This document shows, in pieces, positions 24,324-33,359 of a DNA stretch of 64,000 bases. The stretch is taken from the NCBI GenBank assembly GCA_964598225.1, contig CAZRBG010000003.1, forward strand, positions 62,001 through 126,000. Reading direction: 5' to 3'. Source of the stretch: SG8-4 sp964598225 (lineage in GTDB: Bacteria > Planctomycetota > Phycisphaerae > Sedimentisphaerales > Anaerobacaceae). Below the pieces are notes generated by a model. It ran no database searches and was not told the DNA's origin. It saw only the letters and a program-made list of their open reading frames with translations. The position numbers were made by a program, and so were the translations under genes. Numbering within the stretch: position 1 is the stretch's first letter; every line of letters starts with the position of its first letter.

Positions 24324-27300
24324 TTATGCGGTCGATGGGACGAGTTTTGATTTTACTACACTGTAAACACAGGGCACCAGGAACAGCGTGAAAAACGTCG
24401 AGACCAGCATTCCTCCGATCAGCGCTCGCGCCAAGGGTATCATCGCTTCGCTGCCCGGTGCCAGTCGAATGGAAAGCGGCAGCATCGAGGCAACCAATAC
24501 AAATGCGGTCATCAGGATCGGCCGCAGACGTATCCCGGCCGCAGTCAGAGCTGCCCGCGAGGGTTCATAACCCTGATCCCGCAGCCTGTTGGCGAAATCG
24601 ACAAGCAGGATGCTGTTGTTGACCACAACGCCGATCATCATCAGCGTACCCATCAGGGACTGAATGTTCAGGGTCGTGCCGGTCAGATAAAGGATGGCAA
24701 AGACACCCGAGATCCCCAGCGGCACGGCAAGAATGATTATGAGCGGATCAATTAAGGACCGGAACTGCGCCATCATAACCAGGTAAACGAGAACCGCCGC
24801 GATAATAAGACCCCAGCCCAGGGCGCCGGCGCCGGCGCGCATACTGGCGACCGGACCCCGGATGTTCACGTTCACGCCGGGTTCTCTGTCCATTCCGGCG
24901 ATGACCTCTTCAACGTCAGCCGCTACGCTTCCCATGTCACGCCCCGAGACATTCACGTAAACGTCGTTTACCCGCGCGATATTATAGTGGGCGATCTCGC
25001 CGTAGATATTTTTCCGCTTGATATCGGCGACGTTTGACAACGGAATCGTTACCGGGCCGTCGGGACCTTCCATCGACAGCGGGAGGTTGCGCAGATTGTC
25101 GAGCGATTGCATTTCATTGTTCTCGTATTGAACGCCGACGAAGAAATCGATGCCGGTTTTCGGGTCGATCCAAATCATGTGAGCAAATCCGGCACTGGAA
25201 CCCAGGGCGGTAAGGACGTTTTCGGCGACGTTTCGCTGTGACAACCCCATATAAGCTGCACGAGTGCGGTCCACCTGGACGTCGAACTGCGGATAATCGA
25301 GCATTTGGGCAATTTGGACATCGACGGCGCCGGGGATGTCCCGTATATGCTCAACGACGTCTTCGGCGGCCCTGCGGCATTGCTCCAGCGTTCCGGCGGA
25401 AACCTGAATGTCTATCGGCGCCGCAACGCCCTCATTCAGCGCGGCGTTTATTATGCCGCCCGTTACGAAGAGGAACTTCTCCTGTGGAAACCGTTCCTTG
25501 AACACTTTGCGAAGTCTTTCAATATATTCACTCGTACTTGTCGAACGCCCCTTATCATGTAAATTCACCACCAGAAAGGCCGAATCCGGGCCGGAGTTTG
25601 AACTAAGCACCGTAGAGAAACCGGCTCCCTTGCCGAGCGGAAGCCCTATATTGGATATAATGGTGTTGATTTCCTGTTCCGGGATAATTTCCTTAATTGT
25701 ATCTTCAATGCCGGCGACCAGTTGCTCGGTTTGTTCCAGTCTCGTTCCGGGAATTGTGCGAACTCTGACTTCAAACGTGCCTGCGTCAACGTCGGGGAAC
25801 AGCTCAGTCCCGATCAGGGGAAAAAGCATATAAGAAAGAGCGACCAAAGCCGCGGTTCCGACGATGACGAGCCAACGAGCCTTCAAAGCAGCCCTTAACA
25901 AGTTGGCGAAAAAACCGCGCGGTTCGGAGATTTCGGATGTTTGTTCAAGGCCTGCCGTCTTCCTGCGCCGGCCGGCTCGCATTGTCCGCGAACAGAAGGC
26001 CGGAACGATAGTCATGGCCACCAAGTAGGATGCCCCGATGGTCATGGTTGCCGCCAGCGCCAGCGGGGTGAACAAATATTTGACCATGCCCGTCAAAAAG
26101 ATGGCGGGAATGAAGATTGCCAGGGTGGTAACAGTGCCGGCCAAAACGGGAGTAGCCACTTCCGCAGTACCCTCGAGGGCGGCATCGCCGCGACTCTTGC
26201 CCATGTTATAGTGTCGCATTATGTTTTCCACGACCACGATACTCGCATCGACCACCGTGCCGATTGCCAGGGCGAGTCCTCCGAGGGTCATTACGTTTAT
26301 AGTGTTGCCCGTGAAATAGAAGCCCAACATCCCTATGATGATTGCAAAAGGGATTACCAGCAAAACGGCGAGCGAGGCCACGAACCTTCTCAGGAACAAC
26401 GCTATGACCAGAGCCACGAGAATCGCGCCCAATAAGACCTCGTGTTCGAGGTTGCGAATTGCATTGCGGATATAGCCCGATTGATCGCTTACCAGGGTGA
26501 CTTCGGCATCTTCAGGGATTTCACCCCGCGCTTTCATCCGGGGTATTTCTTCGCGGATTCCCTCTCTAATGCGGTCCACCACTGCAATAGTGTTCTCCCC
26601 CGGCTCGCGAAGAAGCGGACAGTACACGCTTCGGTTGCCGTTGACCCGAACTATGTTGTACTGAATCGCGGCATCATCTTTGGCATAACCGACGTCGCGA
26701 ATGAAAATGGGCCGGCCGTTTCTAACCGCGATCGGCACGTTGTCGATATCCTCGGCGGTGGGCAGTGTGTTTACCGGGTGAATCTGGTATTCGGCTTCTC
26801 CCATTCTCATGGTGCCGCCGGCCAGAACCAGGTTGGCTTCTTTTAGTGCGTTTACGACATCAACGGGCGCCAGTTGCAGTGAGTGCAGCTTTTGCGGATC
26901 AACGTACACCATCATCTGACGGAACTTGCCCCCGAATGGATGCGGAATCTGCACCCCTTTCAGGCCGCCCATCTTGTTGCGCACGGCATAATAGCCAATC
27001 TTGTAGAGCTCCGTTTCACTCAGCCCCTTGCCGTGGATGGCCGCCAGTATCACCGGAAGGTTGGCCGGCTCGCTCCGCAGCGTAAACGGGTGCTCGATGC
27101 CGGGAGGCAGGTGAAACATGTCGCTGGCTATGAGATTTACTACGTCATTCATGGACGATGCGGCATCGGCGCCGGGCTGAAAGAAAACTTTAATAACGCT
27201 GGCGCCCGGCATGCTTCTCGATTCCTGGTGTTCAACGCGACCGGCCAGCGTCAGGACCCGCTCGACGCGCGAGGTGACCGACTTTTCCATTTCACCCGTC

Positions 27301-27464
27301 GGCAGGCCGGGGTAAGAGAAGAAACTGACTACAACCGGTTTCTTGAAGTCGGGCAGAATGTCGGCGGGAATACCCGGAACTACGGACAGTCCCAGAAAGC
27401 ACAGGCCGATTGCCACTGCCAGGACAACATAAGGATTTCGAAGTGCAAACTTAACTAAGCCCAT
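24324..27464 (-). CDS. RND efflux transporter (AcrB-like), lacking the usual TM10 lysine
   Basis: 1046 residues from the ATG at 27464 (GTG at 27488 possible, but it lies upstream of the ggagag). Twelve membrane helices in two homologous halves, with porter loops (ILPDFKKPVVVSFFSYPGLPTGEME, FPDVDAGTFEVRVRTIPGTRLEQTE). In TM4 the motif reads GTVVDASIVVVENI, so only the first of AcrB's Asp pair is kept; in TM10 VVNNSILLVDFAN has Asn where AcrB has its essential Lys. Proton relay must differ from AcrB. Substrate class cannot be told; the neighbouring adaptor and channel complete a tripartite system. Confidence 0.9.
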   Translation of the reverse strand: MGLVKFALRNPYVVLAVAIGLCFLGLSVVPGIPADILPDFKKPVVVSFFSYPGLPTGEMEKSVTSRVERVLTLAGRVEHQESRSMPGASVIKVFFQPGADAASSMNDVVNLIASDMFHLPPGIEHPFTLRSEPANLPVILAAIHGKGLSETELYKIGYYAVRNKMGGLKGVQIPHPFGGKFRQMMVYVDPQKLHSLQLAPVDVVNALKEANLVLAGGTMRMGEAEYQIHPVNTLPTAEDIDNVPIAVRNGRPIFIRDVGYAKDDAAIQYNIVRVNGNRSVYCPLLREPGENTIAVVDRIREGIREEIPRMKARGEIPEDAEVTLVSDQSGYIRNAIRNLEHEVLLGAILVALVIALFLRRFVASLAVLLVIPFAIIIGMLGFYFTGNTINVMTLGGLALAIGTVVDASIVVVENIMRHYNMGKSRGDAALEGTAEVATPVLAGTVTTLAIFIPAIFLTGMVKYLFTPLALAATMTIGASYLVAMTIVPAFCSRTMRAGRRRKTAGLEQTSEISEPRGFFANLLRAALKARWLVIVGTAALVALSYMLFPLIGTELFPDVDAGTFEVRVRTIPGTRLEQTEQLVAGIEDTIKEIIPEQEINTIISNIGLPLGKGAGFSTVLSSNSGPDSAFLVVNLHDKGRSTSTSEYIERLRKVFKERFPQEKFLFVTGGIINAALNEGVAAPIDIQVSAGTLEQCRRAAEDVVEHIRDIPGAVDVQIAQMLDYPQFDVQVDRTRAAYMGLSQRNVAENVLTALGSSAGFAHMIWIDPKTGIDFFVGVQYENNEMQSLDNLRNLPLSMEGPDGPVTIPLSNVADIKRKNIYGEIAHYNIARVNDVYVNVSGRDMGSVAADVEEVIAGMDREPGVNVNIRGPVASMRAGAGALGWGLIIAAVLVYLVMMAQFRSLIDPLIIILAVPLGISGVFAILYLTGTTLNIQSLMGTLMMIGVVVNNSILLVDFANRLRDQGYEPSRAALTAAGIRLRPILMTAFVLVASMLPLSIRLAPGSEAMIPLARALIGGMLVSTFFTLFLVPCVYSVVKSKLVPSTA

Positions 27465-27538
27465 AGCGGCTGGTAACTCTCCTTTCACGATGTAAATTGC
27501 AGAATAACAGCAAACAAAAGCGGTTCACCGAATCTTTT

Positions 27539-28891
27539 CTATTGAAGTACTTTTACAGGTTGGTTGGGTGAGAGTCTATGAAGCATCCCGGTCACTACCT
27601 GCTCTTTGCCGGTCAGGCCGCTGACGATTTCAATCTGATGGCCGTCGTCCAGTCCCGTTGTGACGGGAACGTGCCGCACTTTGTTGCCGGAATCGACTAC
27701 GAAAACGTGAGTTTCGCCATCATTCTCCCCGTTGCGGATGCAAGCGGCGGGCAGGACCAAACGATCCGAAATTTCTTCCAGAAGAATTTCCATCTGGCCG
27801 AAAATGCCCGGCAGCATTTTGTGCTCGGCATTCGGGAAGTCGACCTCCACCATCATCGTGCGGGTAATCGGATCCAGGCTTTTCGAGACTCTCGCGACCT
27901 TGCCCTCGATAGCCCCGCCCGGCAGAGCGCCGTGTTTGAACCGGGCCTTATCTCCCGCGTCGGCAAGAGCCGCATCGCGTTCGGGAACCGCCACCTCCAC
28001 GCGCACCTGGTCCATTTGGATAATCGTAAAAAGCGGCTTCTTCTCGGTTCGGGATGAACCTTGACCTTTCTGAATCAAATCGCCGGGATCCACAGTTCTG
28101 ACAGTTACGATTCCATCGAACGGAGCCCGCAGCGTCGCATATCCTATCAGAATCTCGAGCTCTTCCAATTGCATTTGGGCAACTTTTATCGCAGCCTCGG
28201 CGCTGCCGGCCGTGGCCAATGCCACTTTCAACTCGGCTTGGGCGACGCCGGAGCCAGCTTTTTGAGACAAAAGTGCCGCCTCTGAAGCCTTCAATCGGTT
28301 GAGTGTTTCCTCGCGCACTCCCTGTGTTGTCGCCTTTGAATCGACGAGCTTCTTGATCCGCTCATACTCTGACTTGTGCGCCGCCACTCGTGCTTCGGCT
28401 TCTTTAATGCCTGCCTGTACCTGCTCGATCTTTGCCCTCGCCACCTCAACTGCGGCATCGGAGCGAGCTTTCTCGCTTTTCAGGCGGGCCACTTCCGCCT
28501 CCTGCTTTTCATAAGCCTTGAGCATTTCGGGAACGTCAATCTCGGCGAGTTTCTGACCTTCCTCGACCCGATCGCCGATGTCCACATAGAGCTTTTTCAG
28601 ATAGCCCCCAACTTTGGCGTACAGTTCCGCCTCGTAAAACGCGCATACGGTGGCGGGCTGAGTGGTCGATCGCCGCAGTGTTACCTGCTTCGGCTGAGTG
28701 GTCCTGACGGCGACAGGTTCGATGGTTGTCTCACTCCGGCCCTCGGCCAACTGCATCCAGACGGCAGGTATCAGTGCAGACAAAACCAAAATACCCATAT
28801 AACGCCCCACAAAATCACCTGTTACCGGTGCGGCAACAAATCGCTTCAAAAAGACGTTCACCGAAGCAAGAAAGGCTCGTATCCTACTCAT
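27539..28891 (-). CDS. RND efflux periplasmic adaptor (HlyD/MFP family)
   Basis: 450 residues from the ATG at 28891 (ggggtga upstream). An N-terminal membrane anchor lies near residues 30-50. A barrel-sandwich half follows (ATVCAFYEAELYAKVGGYLKKLYVDIGDRVEEGQ), then a long coiled-coil hairpin (about 110-220), the returning lipoyl half (YATLRAPFDGIVTVRTVDPGDLIQKG), and a beta-barrel/MP domain with DRLVLPAACI. It links the inner-membrane pump to the outer-membrane channel. First gene of the efflux operon. Confidence 0.9.
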   Translation of the reverse strand: MSRIRAFLASVNVFLKRFVAAPVTGDFVGRYMGILVLSALIPAVWMQLAEGRSETTIEPVAVRTTQPKQVTLRRSTTQPATVCAFYEAELYAKVGGYLKKLYVDIGDRVEEGQKLAEIDVPEMLKAYEKQEAEVARLKSEKARSDAAVEVARAKIEQVQAGIKEAEARVAAHKSEYERIKKLVDSKATTQGVREETLNRLKASEAALLSQKAGSGVAQAELKVALATAGSAEAAIKVAQMQLEELEILIGYATLRAPFDGIVTVRTVDPGDLIQKGQGSSRTEKKPLFTIIQMDQVRVEVAVPERDAALADAGDKARFKHGALPGGAIEGKVARVSKSLDPITRTMMVEVDFPNAEHKMLPGIFGQMEILLEEISDRLVLPAACIRNGENDGETHVFVVDSGNKVRHVPVTTGLDDGHQIEIVSGLTGKEQVVTGMLHRLSPNQPVKVLQ

Positions 28892-29050
28892 GATTTCACC
28901 CCACAAAAAATATCTGATATTACCACCGGGGAGAAAAACCACCGCATGGAACCGACCGGAAATATCCATAGTCCGTTCTCGGAAATCCACCCCAAGAAAC
29001 CCACACTCCAACTGCTTACACAGTCCAACCTTGTTTGTCTCAATTATGAT

Positions 29051-29079
29051 AATATATACGATTCATTGAGTCGTGTCAA
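29051..29079 (-). promoter_or_regulatory. Promoter of the RND efflux operon with palindrome in the spacer
   Basis: On the minus strand: TTGACA (29079-29074), 17-bp spacer, TATATT (29056-29051). A near-perfect 17-bp palindrome (acgattca-t-tgagtcgt, 29058-29074, one mismatch) fills the spacer and is a good operator candidate. The 5' leader would be about 150 nt. Confidence 0.7.
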
Positions 29080-29156
29080 GTCGCGGCTTATAAGAATCCC
29101 GTCTATCGCAGAGCTTTCGCCCGGAAAACCGCTTCAAGCTGTCGTCTCGATTTACT

Positions 29157-30560
29157 TTAGAACAGCCTCCACAACAAAATCATTGCGGCAAAAACGCCCC
29201 AGTAAGCGAGCCCGCACACAAACAGAACAACTCTGGCGCCCGGCCCGTGTTCCTGCATAGCTGCGGACCTCTTGAAGACCAGCAGAATAGCGCCCAGGGC
29301 GGCCAGAAGGACCGCAACGGCCATAAAACTCACCGCCGGATAGAGCGCATTCGGCGCGGAACTGTCCAGAATCACAGATTTATCAATTATTCCACGTGCT
29401 GCAGCAACGCCCTTCGGCTCCGATAGTGCGTGAGGCCAGTAAGGAATCCGCGAGGTCATTTTCAACAGCGCCTTGATTATATGGGCCCCGGCCATAGTCG
29501 GAAGCAACAACAGGGCGAATGTCTTGACTACGCTACCGACCGGCGCTGCGTCCTTGACGGATGCTATCTTAGCCACACCTGCTACCGCCGCAAAAAGGAG
29601 GGCGGGGAACAGGATAAACATAACTATCGCCGAAACAAGGCCCGTCATCGAGCCTGTTATGCCCAGAGCGGCAACAAGGTGATCCGGCAGCCATTTCAGA
29701 AGCCCCTTTGTTACCGGCCATTCCGAGAGCACTTCATAAACGACGAATCCGCTCACTAACAGAATGAACCCCACCTGCGCGGCTTTGAGCTTGATATCGC
29801 GGAAGAAATCAGCGAACGGCCACCTGGTTGAAAACCGCAAGTTGTCATAAGGACACGCTTTGAGGCATTGCGTGCACAGAAGGCAGTCCTTATTGTTCTT
29901 GATTGTAGCCGGGTAGAGATTACTCGTACACGATCTGCCGACCGCTCGATAGTGATTCTTTTTGACGAAGCAGTCTTTCGTTTTGCAACTCTTGCAGACC
30001 GACGCATCATCCACTCGCCACTCAAACGGGGAAACGAAGGCATACAAGCCCAGCAGGTGCCCTACCGGACAGACGTAGCTGCAGAACGCCCGCTTCTGAA
30101 ATATCAGGCTGACGACAACCGCCACCGCCGTCAGCATCAGCAGGTAAAGTGCCATTCGCTGAGGAATACGGTGGATCGCCAGCGTATGGATTCCCACGAG
30201 CAAAATGAGCATATAAAAGAGGGTGATGACCCAGCCGCTCTTGAAGAAAAGCGGCACTTGTAGCCGCAGACCTATTCGGGAAGCCCAATATGTGACCAAT
30301 TCGACCGGGCAAACCATACACCACATTCGGCCCAAAAGGACCGCTGCAATGATGATTATCGGCCACCAGTACGACCAGACCAGCAGATTCGCAAGGTTCG
30401 TATTTCGCAGCACCCTGGCGAAGTCACCATCATCGGTCGTCACTCCAATGCCGCCGGCAACAAGCAGTCCAAAAACAGTCAGCATGACCAATTGCGGCAC
30501 TATCGGAAACCACCGGGCTTTGAATAGCCCGCCTAAGTATTTGACTTTTAGCAGGTTCAT
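29157..30560 (-). CDS. Polytopic membrane protein with polyferredoxin motifs (NapH/CcoG-like)
   Basis: 467 residues, about ten hydrophobic helices. Cys motifs: GRMWCMVCPVEL and FCSYVCPVGHLLG, the two CxxxCP loops typical of NapH/NosR/CcoG membrane ferredoxins; then CKSCKTKDC and CLLCTQCLKACPYDN for [4Fe-4S] clusters. These proteins pass electrons between the membrane quinone pool and periplasmic or cytoplasmic partners, or assist metal insertion. The partner here is unknown. It lies 26 nt downstream of the padR-type regulator and about 265 nt upstream of the efflux operon, which has its own promoter. Confidence 0.83.
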   Translation of the reverse strand: MNLLKVKYLGGLFKARWFPIVPQLVMLTVFGLLVAGGIGVTTDDGDFARVLRNTNLANLLVWSYWWPIIIIAAVLLGRMWCMVCPVELVTYWASRIGLRLQVPLFFKSGWVITLFYMLILLVGIHTLAIHRIPQRMALYLLMLTAVAVVVSLIFQKRAFCSYVCPVGHLLGLYAFVSPFEWRVDDASVCKSCKTKDCFVKKNHYRAVGRSCTSNLYPATIKNNKDCLLCTQCLKACPYDNLRFSTRWPFADFFRDIKLKAAQVGFILLVSGFVVYEVLSEWPVTKGLLKWLPDHLVAALGITGSMTGLVSAIVMFILFPALLFAAVAGVAKIASVKDAAPVGSVVKTFALLLLPTMAGAHIIKALLKMTSRIPYWPHALSEPKGVAAARGIIDKSVILDSSAPNALYPAVSFMAVAVLLAALGAILLVFKRSAAMQEHGPGARVVLFVCGLAYWGVFAAMILLWRLF

Positions 30561-30586
30561 TTAAATCCGTTGAACACGAACAATAT

Positions 30587-30889
30587 CTATTTTTCCTCTA
30601 TTACTTCATCAACCAATTCGTGGATTTTAGTTTTGCATTCTTTCAAGGCTTTACGCCCCTTCGGTGTTATTCGATAATATTTTCTTATCTTGCCATGCAC
30701 CTTTTCGTTCTTTGAAGTAAGATATCCATTCTCGAAAAGGCGGTGAAGCATTGGGTAAAGAGTGCCGCAGCTTATTTGATAGCCGTGTCGCGCCAGTTCG
30801 CTTATCAAGCCCGCCCCATAAACCGCTTCCTTCGAAGCATGGTACAGAATGTGAATCTTAATGAATCCAAGAAAAAAGTCTTTCAGCAC
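30587..30889 (-). CDS. PadR-family transcriptional regulator
   Basis: 100 residues from a GTG at 30889 (aagg about 9 nt upstream). Classic PadR winged helix: LGFIKIHILYHASKEAVYGAGLISEL, SCGTLYPMLHRLFENGYLTSKNE, then the wing KIRKYYRITPKGRKALKECK, with a short C-terminal dimer helix. PadR proteins repress detoxification and efflux genes until a small ligand binds. A perfect 10-bp palindrome overlaps its own -10 box, indicating autoregulation and probably control of the downstream polyferredoxin gene. Confidence 0.9.
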   Translation of the reverse strand: MLKDFFLGFIKIHILYHASKEAVYGAGLISELARHGYQISCGTLYPMLHRLFENGYLTSKNEKVHGKIRKYYRITPKGRKALKECKTKIHELVDEVIEEK

Positions 30890-30903
30890 TTATTCTTACC
30901 TTT

Positions 30904-30958
30904 ATATCGAATTACGTTATCGCAATTCGATATTACCCAATATGCCGTTTCCTGTCAA
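30904..30958 (-). promoter_or_regulatory. padR promoter with overlapping operator palindrome
   Basis: On minus: TTGACA (30958-30953), 17-bp spacer, TAATAT (30935-30930). The perfect inverted repeat atatcgaatt/aattcgatat (30904-30913 and 30924-30933, 10-bp spacer, half-site centres 20 bp apart) covers the -10 and the start point. This is the geometry expected for a dimeric autorepressor. Confidence 0.85.
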
Positions 30959-31093
30959 CAGTTGTTCTGGAAAATTTTGCAAAAAGTTGAAATTTAAGCT
31001 GCGTCCGTGCTGTAACGGTCAATCAACGGGCAAATCCCGCCCGCCCTTTTCTAACGAACTTGAGGATACGTCCGCCCATCACGACGTCTTTCG

Positions 31094-31459
31094 TTATAGT
31101 ATTTGCCACTTGTGGAATTCGCGATAAAGCATGAAGCCCATACAGGCGACTATCACCGCCGAGGCTGCCAGGCCAATTGCTTTGGCCGCGCCGGGCTTCA
31201 GATCGCCGTCTTTCGAGCTGGCGCGCTTGCACAGGATGTAGACAATCAGAGCCACAACGCCGCCCATCAGGTATGCGAAGCCCTGCATGCCGTACCAGCC
31301 CTGAGATACTTCGCCTTTGACCTTGCCCCATTTCCATTCGTGAAGAACAGGAAAATATCTCGGCAGCGTGATGCCGAACCACTTCGTGCAGCAATAGAAA
31401 AACGAAACGGCCGCAGCGAAAACAGCGCCGACTATATAAGTAATATCCGATTTTTTCAT
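31094..31459 (-). CDS. Uncharacterised small membrane protein
   Basis: 121 residues from the ATG at 31459, whose A is the last base of the upstream TGA (TGATG), so translation is coupled. About three membrane helices (ITYIVGAVFAAAVSFFYCC, GMQGFAYLMGGVVALIVYIL, AIGLAASAVIVACMGFMLY) with a periplasmic or cytoplasmic loop KWKWGKVKGEVSQ-like after the first. No family recognised. Always read with its upstream partner. Confidence 0.6.
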   Translation of the reverse strand: MKKSDITYIVGAVFAAAVSFFYCCTKWFGITLPRYFPVLHEWKWGKVKGEVSQGWYGMQGFAYLMGGVVALIVYILCKRASSKDGDLKPGAAKAIGLAASAVIVACMGFMLYREFHKWQIL

Positions 31460-31929
31460 CAGAACGACCCTTTCAGAAGCGACAGATAGCAACCTATGAC
31501 GGTTTTGTACCAGACAACCACGTTAAGAATCACGCAGAGCGGCAAGTATAACCAGAGCTTTTCCTTCTCTTGCCCGGGATCGAAGCTTTTCCGCAGGTAG
31601 TAGTAAACGAAGAACATCGCCAGGGCCACCGCCCCCCAGTGCTCTTTGACCTCGAACAGCCCCGTCGCCCAGGGAAGATCGGCGTCGAAATACTCGGCTC
31701 GCATGTAAACACGAAAAGCCGGATATATCAGTGCCCCCAGGACGTAGACGATCACGTACGACCAAAGGGCGACCTTGGCATAATAAAGTTCGAGCTTCTT
31801 GCGTCCGAACTTGCCGCGGACGTACTTGAAAACGACAAGCAGATTGTGTGTTAGGCTGCCGACCAGCACAAATGTTACGAACAGATGGGCCAGCAGCAGC
31901 AATTCGTAGAATCGCTCAAGAAATACCAT
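31459..31929 (-). CDS. Uncharacterised four-helix membrane protein
   Basis: 156 residues from the ATG at 31929 (ggagag upstream). About four helices: ELLLLAHLFVTFVLVGSL, LWSYVIVYVLGALIYPAF, HWGAVALAMFFVYYYL and LWLYLPLCVILNVVVWY. His residues in helices 1 and 3 could in principle bind heme, but no established motif is present. Overlaps the next gene by one base, and the two probably form a complex. Confidence 0.6.
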   Translation of the reverse strand: MVFLERFYELLLLAHLFVTFVLVGSLTHNLLVVFKYVRGKFGRKKLELYYAKVALWSYVIVYVLGALIYPAFRVYMRAEYFDADLPWATGLFEVKEHWGAVALAMFFVYYYLRKSFDPGQEKEKLWLYLPLCVILNVVVWYKTVIGCYLSLLKGSF

Positions 31930-32124
31930 TAACTTCTCTCCGGGATTCGGCGGCCATACCGCCACAAAATTCAGCAAAGCCCGCAGATTACCCAATTTGC
32001 AGCGTCGCAATCCGCAGATAAACTCCTTGCTCCTGTCACTACTATAATACGCCCAAAAACGCGATTGCGGGACAGGCTTGGGAAAACTTTTTCAGACGAG
32101 GCTAAAGTAATTTACACTGACATA

Positions 32125-32153
32125 TTGTCAACAGGACTACCGGCGTTTATAAC
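32125..32153 (+). promoter_or_regulatory. Sigma70 promoter of the UroD-family gene
   Basis: TTGTCA (32125-32130), 17-bp spacer, TATAAC (32148-32153). The predicted start near 32160 leaves a leader of about 18 nt, containing the Shine-Dalgarno cggag. Confidence 0.6.
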
Positions 32154-32177
32154 CCAATAAAAACCGGAGTAGATTAA

Positions 32178-33359
32178 ATGAATTCGAGAGAACGTATTGA
32201 AGCGGCGATGAACCACAACGAGCCGGACCGCGTTCCGGTGATGTGCCAGCTTGCGCTCGGGCATTATTTCCTGAACTGCGATTACCGGCCTTCGGATATA
32301 TGGTTTGACAGTGAGATTTTCGCAAGCGCTCTGATCGAACTACAGAAGAGATATGGCTTCGACGGCATTCTCTTGAACCTGCCCGGCAGACCAGCAGACT
32401 GGAAGGAATATCTGGAATCTCACGAGCAGATCGGCAGCGACGAACGCCTTATCTGGAAATGCGGCCTGGAAACCATCTTTCCCCCTGATGACAATCCTCA
32501 GACATACCAACCGGAACAAAAGCCACTAAAGCGGGCGGACTACCGATCCGTCGATGTCAACGATCCTGCGACGCACAGGCTGGACGGATACGTCTGGAAC
32601 ACCTGGCACGCTCCCAACCTGTGGGACATCGACGATCAGGCGGACCTGAGCGACTCTACAGCCTACCCGCCATGGTTGACAAGTGCACTGGAGAAAGCCC
32701 GGCAGCTCGCCCCGGATATCTCGATCCACGCCGAAGTCTTCTCGCCGTTCACGCATCTTATGGAACTGTTCGGCTACGAACAGGCATTGATGGCTCTTGT
32801 GGATGATCCCCGCTTATGTCACGAAGCACTCGGAGTCTTTACGGATATCGTGCTGACGCAGGTTCAGCTTTATGCCGCGGCTGAACCCGATGCGATTCTC
32901 GTCAGTTCCGCCTTCGCCGGGGCCGGGTTTATCAGCCGCGATATGTACAGAGAATTCGTCGCCCCTTATGAAGACCGGATATACAAGGCTATAGCCCGAT
33001 ACGGCGTGAAATCATACGTCCACACATGCGGCGCAATCGGCGACCGGCTCGACCTGATGAGCGAAACCAGCGTCGATGGAATCGACACGCTGGACCCGCC
33101 GCCGCTCGGAACGGTGAACTTGGAAGAGGCGAAATCAAAATACGGCGACCGATTCTTCTTCAAAGGCAACCTCGACGCCGTCAACGAAATGCTCGGCGCC
33201 GATGACGAAACTTTTGATCAGGCCGTGAAGCAGCGAATCAAAATCGGCAAACCCAACAGCAGCTACATCCTATCATCAGCCTGCAGCGTAGCCCCCAACG
33301 TAAAACCACAAAGACTAAAACGCCTAACAAAATCAGCAACCCACTTCGGCCAATACTGA
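32178..33359 (+). CDS. Uroporphyrinogen decarboxylase family protein (methyltransferase-like)
   Basis: 393 residues. Starts MNSRERIEAAMNHNEPDRVPV, the usual opening of UroD-superfamily methyltransferase-like proteins. FKGNLDAVNEM and SSACSVAPNVKP near the end fit the C-terminal barrel strands, and HTCGAI with the later Cys in SSACSV forms the likely zinc-thiolate site used by MtaA/CmuA-type enzymes to activate methyl acceptors. True HemE is shorter and lacks this HxCG...C site. It is probably a corrinoid-dependent or small-molecule methyl transferase; the substrate is unknown. It stands alone with its own promoter. Confidence 0.82.
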   Translation: MNSRERIEAAMNHNEPDRVPVMCQLALGHYFLNCDYRPSDIWFDSEIFASALIELQKRYGFDGILLNLPGRPADWKEYLESHEQIGSDERLIWKCGLETIFPPDDNPQTYQPEQKPLKRADYRSVDVNDPATHRLDGYVWNTWHAPNLWDIDDQADLSDSTAYPPWLTSALEKARQLAPDISIHAEVFSPFTHLMELFGYEQALMALVDDPRLCHEALGVFTDIVLTQVQLYAAAEPDAILVSSAFAGAGFISRDMYREFVAPYEDRIYKAIARYGVKSYVHTCGAIGDRLDLMSETSVDGIDTLDPPPLGTVNLEEAKSKYGDRFFFKGNLDAVNEMLGADDETFDQAVKQRIKIGKPNSSYILSSACSVAPNVKPQRLKRLTKSATHFGQY

